From Thiotrichaceae bacterium UBA4486 (GTDB taxonomy: Bacteria; Pseudomonadota; Gammaproteobacteria; Eutrophobiales; Eutrophobiaceae), in assembly GCA_002389045.1 (NCBI GenBank), contig DGNS01000015.1, positions 307,139 through 355,378 on the forward strand: DNA of 48,240 nt, in the 5' to 3' direction. Below are positions 15,384 to 21,634 of this stretch, piece after piece. The notes beneath the pieces were generated by a model. It made no database searches, was not told where the DNA came from, and saw only the letters and a program-made list of their open reading frames with translations. The first letter of the stretch is position 1, and each line of letters opens with the position of its first letter. Made by a program: the position numbers and the translations under genes.

Positions 15384-16316
15384 ATGAACAACGATGAAAT
15401 ACGTGGCATGAGTAACGAGAAGGAAGACAGTTACGAACTGTCCATAGGCCAGCTCGCCGGCCTGACCGGGTTTGATGTTCATCGATTGCGAATGTGGGAG
15501 AGGCGTTACGGCATGCCTCGAAGCCGCAGACTGCCGTCCGGCCACCGGAGATACAGGACGGAAGAGGTTTCACGCCTGAAGCTGGTCCGCATGGCGTTGG
15601 ATATGAAACTGCGCCCGGCGCAGGTCGTGCCTGCAAGTACCGATACCCTGGAGCGCTTGTTGTCCGGTCTATACAGCAAACAATCAACAATTCCCGGTTT
15701 TAACGACACTGGATTCCTGGTCGAGACCCTGGCCGGTTACATCGCCCGCTACGATGCCGATTCATTCATGCAAAGACTGTATGGCGAATTGTCCGTTCGG
15801 GGACCTTTTCGCACCGTATACGATCTTGTGGGACCTTTTGTGACCCGGATCGGAGACGGCTGGTCGAGCGGCGAACTCAGTATCGGCCATGAACACTTTG
15901 CCACCAATCTGCTGAACGATTTTCTGGGCACCGTGTGGCAGCGTTTGAACGAACGCTGTGAAGGTCGCGTCTGCGTGCTTGCAACCCTGCCGGGCGAACG
16001 GCATGTTCTGGGGTTGCAAATGTGCGCCGTGGTAACCGCCCTGGCCGGACGGCAGGTCATTTATCTGGGCGCGGATCTGCCGGTGCGGGAAACCATACGT
16101 ATCGCCAACAATCTGCGTCCCCAGGCCTTGTGTCTCAGCCTGTCGCCGGCAATGCCGAAACCTGAAATCACTGAGACACTCAAGCGGCTTCGCCGTGATC
16201 TCGACAGCGGGATTGGCATGATCACCGGCGGTCGGGGTGCGATTGATGGATTGACGGGAATCGAACGTATCGTCGAGTTCGAGCAATACATGCAACGACT
16301 CACTACAACGGCATGA
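15384..16316 (+). CDS. MerR-type regulator with B12-binding domain (LitR/CarH-like)
   Basis: Transcription regulator of 310 aa. A MerR winged HTH spans about residues 18-85 (IGQLAGLTGFDVHRLRMWER). A cobalamin-binding module follows: the cap-helix signature W-x9-E-H is exact (Trp160, Glu170-His171), and the lower-ligand motif appears as E-x-H-x-x-G at Glu205-His207-Gly210. In CarH and LitR these residues hold adenosylcobalamin and give light-controlled DNA binding. Here neither carotenoid nor photolyase genes are adjacent. The nearest candidate target is the divergent cyclic-di-GMP gene, so light or B12 control of c-di-GMP is an inference. The start codon is not firmly set, because the ribosome site is weak. 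Confidence 0.83.
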   Translation: MNNDEIRGMSNEKEDSYELSIGQLAGLTGFDVHRLRMWERRYGMPRSRRLPSGHRRYRTEEVSRLKLVRMALDMKLRPAQVVPASTDTLERLLSGLYSKQSTIPGFNDTGFLVETLAGYIARYDADSFMQRLYGELSVRGPFRTVYDLVGPFVTRIGDGWSSGELSIGHEHFATNLLNDFLGTVWQRLNERCEGRVCVLATLPGERHVLGLQMCAVVTALAGRQVIYLGADLPVRETIRIANNLRPQALCLSLSPAMPKPEITETLKRLRRDLDSGIGMITGGRGAIDGLTGIERIVEFEQYMQRLTTTA

Positions 16317-16369
16317 TCCAATAATCGTCGTTGGTATCCCTGTCTGACAGAACGATCTCCTCGAACAGT

Positions 16370-16471
16370 TGGTACCGGGACGACTACAGGGATGTAGTCG
16401 GTAGAGAATGTCGGGAACATATTCTCGAGGGGGAATCGAACCCCCACTCTGTCACCAGAACCGGATTTTGA
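16370..16471 (-). repeat. Left attachment remnant: 3' half of tRNA-Leu(CAA), interrupted
   Basis: Carries the tRNA-Leu sequence from the anticodon loop to the encoded CCA, on the same strand as the intact gene at 23048-23134. Bases 16427-16471 match 23057-23101 exactly over 45 bases, and 16370-16380 match 23048-23058. A 46-bp palindromic insert (16381-16426) splits the two parts. The 5' half of the tRNA is missing, so this is a non-functional duplicate of the kind left when an island integrates into a tRNA gene. Confidence 0.85.
16381..16426. repeat. 46-bp double-palindrome insert in the tRNA-Leu remnant
   Basis: Two adjacent hairpins: CGACTACA-GGGA-TGTAGTCG (16381-16400, perfect) and GAGAATGT-N7-ATATTCTC (16404-16426, one G-T pair). 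Against the intact tRNA the insert interrupts a stretch reading GGGAGGGG, and a GA dinucleotide appears on both sides, like a 2-bp target duplication. Confidence 0.6.
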
Positions 16472-16606
16472 ATCTTTTAATGATAAACATAACTTACTGG
16501 TTACAAAATGTTATTCATTCATAACAGCAAAATTGTGTATGAAGACTGTGTAAGTATTTGCGATATTAAGGGGCCCTTAAAAATAAATAGACATTTGAAA
16601 CCGGTG
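16472..16606. other. AT-rich island start, no gene
   Basis: Lies between the attachment remnant and the stop of the hypothetical gene. It is markedly AT-rich compared with the flanking chromosome. It contains the palindrome TTAAGGG-G-CCCTTAA at 16566-16580, 26 bases past the stop of the minus-strand gene, which could be a weak terminator. No ORF or RNA gene is recognisable. Confidence 0.4.
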
Positions 16607-17530
16607 CTATTGGAGTAGTGTGTCAATTCGGTCATTCCAGTTGGCACTATGAATGATCCGTTCAAGATGCAAATCATCCTGAAGGATTTGAGCTTTAGTC
16701 AACTGAGAAACTTGTTCCCAATCCAGATTAAAAACATAAGTAGCGTTATCCATCATGACACTTTCTAGTATTGCCAGTTTCTTATCATTAAAAATATATG
16801 CGATGTATGACCGGAATCCGCCCTGACCAACGTAAACTTCATCGGGATTGAAGGAAGCTATTTTCCCAAGTCGATTATGAATTGGGTTGGTATAGCGTGG
16901 TGCTTTATCTTCAAGCATTCGGTTAACGTGTCCACGAACCCGGCTCCAAGGATACTGACCGGGTGGCAATAATCTCCAATTTACCTTGCGTATATTCGGC
17001 GGCATTATTGCCTGCAAATTGGCATGCCGTATCTCGCACTCTCCAAATAACTCCAGAAAAAGATTAATGATATGTCGAATGTGGTTTTCCTGGGCGGCAG
17101 TATTTGTGAGTTCTTTTGAAACAATCAGAAGTTGTCCATTCTGAGTTACGACTGTCAGTTCTGAGGCAGGCGACGGATAGAAGTCACGTTGATAGCACTC
17201 TCTGTACATCGGCCTATCTTCAGTTCGCGTGACTGTTTGGTTACGACCAGCCCATTCCTCCCAACTCCATTCGACAGTTGTAACGTAGCGTTCTTCCTTG
17301 GGTAAGTCTTTCCGTACAACGTAGCGGCCATTAGCATTATAGTCAGACACAGTGCCAAATGGTTTGGGCAGGATTGTATCTTCTGGCCGTGGGTTTGTAG
17401 CAAAATCCGCATTGGTAAGAATTTCTTCTGTTAGATCTGCCACAGCTACTACGACACGAAAGCGCGTATTTGGTACAAGCGGCCTGAGCACGCGCTGTAC
17501 AGAGCGCACCCTTTTTTGACTGATTTGCAT
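16607..17530 (-). CDS. Hypothetical protein, island-borne, second gene of an operon with a zinc ribbon
   Basis: I do not recognise this family. The protein is 307 aa, with no signal peptide and no membrane segment. It looks soluble, mixed alpha/beta, with many Trp, Tyr and Arg residues (WSWEEWAGRN near residue 90, WRLLPPGQYPWSRVRGH near 185). No nuclease, ATPase or protease motif is evident. Codon choice is AT-richer than in the housekeeping genes nearby, which suggests transfer. The start at 17530 has AAGGAC directly upstream. The small zinc-ribbon gene ends 18 bases upstream on the same strand, so the two form an operon just inside the island. A defence or regulatory role is possible but unproven. 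Confidence 0.72.
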   Translation of the reverse strand: MQISQKRVRSVQRVLRPLVPNTRFRVVVAVADLTEEILTNADFATNPRPEDTILPKPFGTVSDYNANGRYVVRKDLPKEERYVTTVEWSWEEWAGRNQTVTRTEDRPMYRECYQRDFYPSPASELTVVTQNGQLLIVSKELTNTAAQENHIRHIINLFLELFGECEIRHANLQAIMPPNIRKVNWRLLPPGQYPWSRVRGHVNRMLEDKAPRYTNPIHNRLGKIASFNPDEVYVGQGGFRSYIAYIFNDKKLAILESVMMDNATYVFNLDWEQVSQLTKAQILQDDLHLERIIHSANWNDRIDTLLQ

Positions 17531-17548
17531 GTCCTTATGTGTTTTCTA

Positions 17549-17698
17549 TCAACAACGTTGATAAGTTGTATCTTGGCCCTTGCCACAATTCCCGCAGGGC
17601 GGTAAACGGTCATCGTCGTCGTCCAGGGTCACACTCCAGTTACAGTCGGTACAACAATATTTGCCCTTACCGGGTTTTTCGCCAACATTGTGCATCAT
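17549..17698 (-). CDS. Small zinc-ribbon protein (49 aa)
   Basis: A short gene reading MMHNVGEKPGKGKYCCTDC and continuing to CGNCG. Cys15 or Cys16 and Cys19 (C-x-x-C type) plus Cys35 and Cys38 (PPCGNCG) form a rubredoxin-knuckle zinc ribbon. An acidic run of five Asp lies between the knuckles. AAGGAAA stands about 5 bases before the ATG. The stop is 18 bases before the start of the 307-aa hypothetical gene on the same strand. Small zinc ribbons of this layout often bind nucleic acid or act as accessory subunits; the function here is unknown. A second ATG follows immediately at 17695. Confidence 0.7.
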   Translation of the reverse strand: MMHNVGEKPGKGKYCCTDCNWSVTLDDDDDRLPPCGNCGKGQDTTYQRC

Positions 17699-17968
17699 CG
17701 TTTCCTTGCGCTGTAATATTGCGCACTATCATTTCTATGTAAGCGTAGCGCATCGAATTTTAGTTGCTGAGCTTATAAGGCAGAAACTAGCGTGAGCAGG
17801 CCGTTGACTGGGCGGCAAGGCTGGTAAAGGTAAAAAGGCGGTTATACGGAGGAAACGGGAAACGAGTCTGCGGAGAACCGGTGCGAGTTTTAGCGGTCTT
17901 AATAACGGACATATATCTGGATTTATTAAGGCTGTTAAACATTGTAACTAGCTGATATATTGGCAATT
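17699..17968. other. Intergenic region between the zinc-ribbon operon and fic
   Basis: Divergent intergenic DNA of 270 bases serving both the minus-strand zinc-ribbon operon and the plus-strand Fic gene. I see no ORF, tRNA or strong palindrome. A TATATT at 17956-17961, only 7 bases before the fic ATG, is too close to be an ordinary -10 unless the message is nearly leaderless. Confidence 0.3.
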
Positions 17969-19204
17969 ATGAATGATATTGAACCGGACAAAAAACCGGA
18001 CAAAATAGCGGCAGAAGACCGGGGTGAATCCACCGGCCTGATGGAGCCGCTCCTGATCGGCGAGGGGTCACACCATAGAACGGCGCTTACAGACCTGGCC
18101 GTGGAATTGGCCAGCCGGGCGGCCGGATTCAGGCACAGCCTGCCGGATGGCGTGCTGAGGGCGCTGGCGGAGCTGGTGCGGGCGATGAATTGCTATTACA
18201 GCAATCTCATAGAGGGGCACGACACGCACCCGGTGGATATCGAGCGGGCGCTAAAAAAGGATTACAGCGCAGACCCGAAGCAGCGGGATCTGCAGAAGGA
18301 GGCCGAAGCCCATATTGCAGTGCAAAAATGGATAGATGAGGGCGGGCTGTCGAGCCGGACGGTAACGATGGATGGCTTGTGCGAGATGCACCAGCGATTC
18401 TGTGAGTTGTTGCCCGAATCCTTGTTGTGGGTCGAACATCCCGATACCGGCGAACGGCTGGAAGTCCTTCCGGGTGAATTGCGAAAGCATGATGTGAGTG
18501 TGGGCCGGCACGTGCCGGTCAGCCCTGGCGCGTTGCCCCGTTTTCTGGAGCGATTTGAAAGCGCTTATAGCGGGCTTGGAAAAACGGACAGTATTCTGGC
18601 CGCCGCCACGGCGCATCACCGGTTTGTGTGGATACATCCCTTCCTGGATGGTAATGGCCGTGTGGCGAGACTGATGTCTTACGCAATGTTGTTAGAGACA
18701 TTGGATACGGGTGGTACCTGGTCCATCGCGCGCGGGCTTGCCCGGAATGTCGATGAATATAAACAGCATCTGGCGGCTTGTGATCAACCGCGGCGGAATG
18801 ACCTGGACGGGCGCGGAACCTTAAGCGAACAGGCGCTTTTCGAGTTCACACGGTTTTTCCTGCAGTGCTGTATTGACCAGGTTGATTTCATGGAAAAGCT
18901 GATGGAGCCGGACCGCCTGCGTGACCGGATTATGATCTGGACGGAGGAAGAAATCCGCGCCGATGAATTACCGCCGAAATCGAATACGGTACTGGAAGCA
19001 GTATTGTATCGTGGTGAATTACCGCGGGGTGACGTGGCGGACCTGCTCGGCACAAGTGATCGGCAGGCGCGGCGCGTGACATCGGCACTTATCGATCAGG
19101 AAGTTTTGATATCAGAAAGTACGCGCACACCGTTGCGGCTGACATTCCCGGCAAGGCTTGCGTCGCGCTGGATGCCGGGACTATTCCCGGATAAAGCGAC
19201 ATGA
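17969..19204 (+). CDS. Fic-domain protein (AMPylase-type) with winged-helix C-terminus
   Basis: Predicted nucleotidyl-transferase that modifies a protein hydroxyl, usually with AMP from ATP. I use the ATG at 17969 (411 aa); a TTG 9 bases earlier is the alternative. The catalytic motif HPFLDGNGR is complete at residues 223-231. The auto-inhibitory motif SNLIEG at 78-83 (S-x-x-x-E-G) lies N-terminal, as in class II Fic proteins, so activity is probably self-restrained. The last ~90 residues look like a winged helix (VADLLGTSDRQARRVTSAL), which fits the Fic/DUF4172-like regulators. Its stop overlaps the next start as ATGA. No separate antitoxin is seen. Confidence 0.88.
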   Translation: MNDIEPDKKPDKIAAEDRGESTGLMEPLLIGEGSHHRTALTDLAVELASRAAGFRHSLPDGVLRALAELVRAMNCYYSNLIEGHDTHPVDIERALKKDYSADPKQRDLQKEAEAHIAVQKWIDEGGLSSRTVTMDGLCEMHQRFCELLPESLLWVEHPDTGERLEVLPGELRKHDVSVGRHVPVSPGALPRFLERFESAYSGLGKTDSILAAATAHHRFVWIHPFLDGNGRVARLMSYAMLLETLDTGGTWSIARGLARNVDEYKQHLAACDQPRRNDLDGRGTLSEQALFEFTRFFLQCCIDQVDFMEKLMEPDRLRDRIMIWTEEEIRADELPPKSNTVLEAVLYRGELPRGDVADLLGTSDRQARRVTSALIDQEVLISESTRTPLRLTFPARLASRWMPGLFPDKAT

Positions 19205-19455
19205 CAGACATAAACAGCAGCGCTCCTCGCATTCCCATGCGGCACCTTTCAGTGCGAATTCCCTGGCATGATGCCGGGTGGGACGGGACAGTTTGCCGCG
19301 AACCGCGAAAGAATGCGAGTTGCCTTGCGCTGAATCGCATTGGCGCAACCAAGAATGATGATCAGGAAGAGAAATACGCCGGAGAATCCCTGCACGAGAT
19401 ACCGGCCAAGGAAGCGCCGCCCTGTTTTACGTGTAGAAGTTCAGACATGATCTGA
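19201..19455 (+). pseudogene. Truncated N-terminal fragment coupled to fic
   Basis: An 84-codon frame starting in an ATGA overlap with fic, so it was once translated with it. Residues 13-70 (MRHLSVRIPWHDAGWDGTV onward, then ALNRIG and PAKEAPPC) look like a genuine conserved N-terminus: I recall large accessory proteins that begin with a W-H-D-x-G-W-x-G-x-V-C segment, but I cannot name their function. After PPC the frame runs into the inverted repeat at 19432 and ends within it. The rest of the gene is missing, so this is a broken gene at the junction next to the decayed tRNA-Leu copy. Confidence 0.55.
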
Positions 19456-19504
19456 CAGTACTCCATCAGACCGGTAACTGTCAGATCAAATGTTAACTTC
19501 TACA
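19432..19504. repeat. 73-bp inverted-repeat element (MITE or transposon-end remnant)
   Basis: Outer arms TGTAGAAGTT and AACTTCTACA are exact; the inner arms ATCTGACAG and CTGTCAGAT also pair, so about 27 bases on each side form an imperfect hairpin with a ~19-base centre. The TGT...ACA ends resemble transposon termini. It truncates the gene that follows fic and lies 10 bases from the decayed tRNA-Leu copy. Confidence 0.6.
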
Positions 19505-19809
19505 ACTAATCGTATGGTGCGGGTGGAGAGACTCGAACCCTCACTCTGTCGCCAGAACTGGAATTTGAATACAGCGCGTCTACCATTTCCGCCATACCGG
19601 CAAGGATGTGCCTTGAGAAAAGTGAGCCAACATAAGTTTGATTGATTTTGGTCAGGGTGGATCGACACCGAGTAGCTTCCTGAAGCGCTTTCCAGTTGTC
19701 CCGGCGTGTCCTTGATGTATCGCCAGTAACTGACAATTGATTGGATTTTCCGCATATCGATGTGACCGGCATCCAGCATCAACTTGAGCAAATCCAGCGT
19801 GCGCATCAC
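19486..19809 (-). pseudogene. Remnant ORF downstream of the ImmA gene
   Basis: The frame is open on the minus strand from the end of the ImmA gene. It reads like real protein over its first ~45 residues (RTLDLLKLMLDAGHIDMRK and SIVSYWRYIKD), after which it enters the decayed tRNA-Leu copy and is certainly not natural coding. The helical stretch loosely resembles the C-terminal part of PIN-like toxin proteins that sit next to HTH-ImmA genes, but the match is weak. I read it as the surviving tail of a partner gene deleted at the recombination junction. Confidence 0.3.
19515..19601 (-). pseudogene. Decayed full-length tRNA-Leu(CAA) copy
   Basis: The same 87-base length and layout as the intact tRNA-Leu at 23048-23134, with CCA encoded, anticodon loop TTCAAAT (anticodon CAA), the D-loop GG and the same variable arm. 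However, three stem pairs are broken: two in the acceptor stem (C3-C70 and A7-C66) and one in the anticodon stem (T30-C40). That argues for a pseudogene or a poorly functional island-borne tRNA. Its orientation matches the other two copies, so it probably marks an internal attachment site. Confidence 0.7.
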
Positions 19810-19855
19810 TTTCGCATCATACGTGTTGGTCTTTACGAGTACTTCGTCTGGACCA

Positions 19856-20983
19856 TCAGGTCAACGCATCGTGCAGGCTCCGGGCATCAAGTAGTGGAAC
19901 ATCCATGACGGTTTGCACAAATCCGGGTCCTTTGTGCTGTTCCTTGAGAAACTTGCCGAGCATTGAGAAGAAGGGTGTTTCAAATATCTCTGTAACAGTG
20001 TCTAGATATTTTTCCGGCTCCGGCGGCATATCGCCATCGAAAAGGCTGTCACTGACGTTCAGATAACCCTCATTGAAGCGGGTGATCCAGCCATGAATCG
20101 CGGGTTCCAGTTCAAGAGCTGTCTTGTCGTATGTTTCGGCATAGAAGTTCACCTGCTTGTATACAGTCAGGGGTGAAATCATGTGTTTGTCTGCCAGTTC
20201 GAGGATGGATTCCATCTTGCGTTTGTCGCTTCTCAAGCGGGAGAGTGTTTGATAGGCAACGCTGGCGAGTTCATGTGGAAACAGCAGTGTCCCCGCGAAT
20301 AGATCAGCAAAGTCCTCGGCCGCATCACCGCGTAGATCCGGTGCCAGGCAATGCCCCAGTTCGTGTGCCATCCAGAACTTGAAATCGTGAACATTGACGT
20401 CGAGGTTCAGATATATCCAGGTCGTTTGCGATGCCGGCAGATAAATGTGCGTGGCATTTTCGTGTCGTTGCCTGTTGCCCCATAGCACGGGTATAACCAC
20501 AGCCTGCAGTTTGCCAAAATGACGGATCAGGTGTTCAAAATCGATGGTTTCAGTGGGGGTTACATTTATCTGCTGGCGGATTTGTCGGGTAACCTGTTGC
20601 AGGTATACATACTCACACCGGGGTTCCTTGAGTACTGGTTGCATCGACAGCACGTCAAAAGGCAGATAAGGCACAAGATGCTGCAGCATCCGACACATGG
20701 TCTGTGCGTTCTCGATATTATGGTCGCGGGTTTTGGTGCCTTTCATTTTTCGGAAGGCGACCACCGGTGCGTCGGGATCCTCTTTTACGACCAGGTCAGA
20801 AAAACCGAGTCCAAGCAGTTTGCCGAGATGGAGAAGTTTGTCGGGACGGGGGAAGGATTCGCCACGCAGCCATTTGCTGACGGTTTCGCGTGATACCGAG
20901 AGTTGCCGGGCAAGAGCAGATTGGTTAAGGCCTGTGTTGTCCATGGCCCGGGATAACTGGTCAAGGTTGAGCCGTTTTTCCAT
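19856..20983 (-). CDS. HTH regulator fused to ImmA/IrrE-type metalloprotease
   Basis: A 375-aa protein. Residues 8-62 form an XRE/Cro HTH (LNQSALARQLSVSRETVSKWL). The peptidase M78 domain (about 145-245) carries the zinc motif HELGH at 207-211 and the third ligand in AEDFADLFAG (Glu223 region). Proteins of this design are antitoxin-like or phage-repressor-cleaving regulators, often encoded next to a toxin gene (known from the COG2856 family). Downstream only a gene remnant is left, so the partner appears lost. The ~320 bases to hipB hold the divergent control region. The ATG at 20983 has a weak ribosome site. Confidence 0.85.
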   Translation of the reverse strand: MEKRLNLDQLSRAMDNTGLNQSALARQLSVSRETVSKWLRGESFPRPDKLLHLGKLLGLGFSDLVVKEDPDAPVVAFRKMKGTKTRDHNIENAQTMCRMLQHLVPYLPFDVLSMQPVLKEPRCEYVYLQQVTRQIRQQINVTPTETIDFEHLIRHFGKLQAVVIPVLWGNRQRHENATHIYLPASQTTWIYLNLDVNVHDFKFWMAHELGHCLAPDLRGDAAEDFADLFAGTLLFPHELASVAYQTLSRLRSDKRKMESILELADKHMISPLTVYKQVNFYAETYDKTALELEPAIHGWITRFNEGYLNVSDSLFDGDMPPEPEKYLDTVTEIFETPFFSMLGKFLKEQHKGPGFVQTVMDVPLLDARSLHDALT

Positions 20984-21301
20984 TCGGGGTGGATTATCGA
21001 CGCCATGTCAACTTTATAACCCCCACACCGCATGTGATCCAGCCGGGCTTGTTCTGACTCGCGAAAAAGGCTGCATCACACATCAGCCACAATATGGTGA
21101 GGTATGGAGACTGAATGCCTTTCTCATCCAAAACCCGGACTATTTGGTTGCTGAATGTCGCTCTTCGTCTAAATTGCCTAAAATATAAGGCATTATATGC
21201 TTCAACACCTGATTTAATCAGCGATACCAGGTTTAGGCGTTTGCAGGTTTTTAATAATAAGCCTATTATATTAGGCATTATAAAAGAGAGTGCCTAATTC
21301 A
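20984..21301. promoter_or_regulatory. Divergent control region, hipBA promoter and operators
   Basis: AT-rich intergenic DNA between the minus-strand ImmA gene and hipB. Two palindromic boxes are present: GCCTAAAATATAAGGC (21176-21191) and GCCTATTATATTAGGC (21261-21276). A good sigma-70 promoter, TTGCAG (21241-21246), 17 bases, then TATTAT (21264-21269), lies under the second box, so a bound repressor would cover the -10. A half-site GCCTAATT follows at 21292. This fits autorepression by HipB. No other gene is visible in this stretch. Confidence 0.65.
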
Positions 21302-21634
21302 ATGAGCAAGTTTGAAATCCCGATGCAAGTGACCGAACAGGTTGCGCAGCTCGGCCAGCGTATCCGGATCGCGCGCATACGGCGTGGCTGGTCCGTGGCT
21401 GATTTGGCGAGCAAGGCGGGTATCAACCGCAACACACTGACCGCGCTGGAGCTGGGCAAGCCCGGCACGTCAGTCGGGGTGTGTTTCTCTGTTCTATGGG
21501 CTCTGGGCCTGGATCGGACGCTGGACGGCGTGGCCGATCCCGACGCTGATCTTCACGGCAAGGCGCTTGAGGCCGCGCGACGTCCTTCCCGTGCCGGCAA
21601 GTCACGCAAGGCCGGTGAAGACTATGACTTCTGA
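21302..21634 (+). CDS. hipB: HipB-type HTH antitoxin
   Basis: A 110-aa DNA-binding antitoxin. An XRE HTH at about residues 16-70 reads LGQRIRIARIRRGWSVADLA and INRNTLTALELGKPG. The basic C-terminal tail is typical of HipB. I use the ATG at 21302; a GTG at 21290 is in frame but adds only four residues. The palindromes upstream are its likely operators. The last 11 bases overlap hipA, so the two products are made together, as expected for a toxin-antitoxin pair. GC content is higher than in the adjacent ImmA gene, which suggests a different origin. Confidence 0.87.
   Translation: MSKFEIPMQVTEQVAQLGQRIRIARIRRGWSVADLASKAGINRNTLTALELGKPGTSVGVCFSVLWALGLDRTLDGVADPDADLHGKALEAARRPSRAGKSRKAGEDYDF

Noticed and set aside
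19506..19772. Minus-strand frame of 88 codons over the decayed tRNA-Leu copy
   Set aside because: Its C-terminal half (AEMVDALYSNSSSGDRVRV) is just translated tRNA-Leu sequence, a common annotation artefact.
20994..21278. A 94-codon minus frame in the hipB promoter region
   Set aside because: It covers the promoter and operators and has no ribosome site or family likeness.
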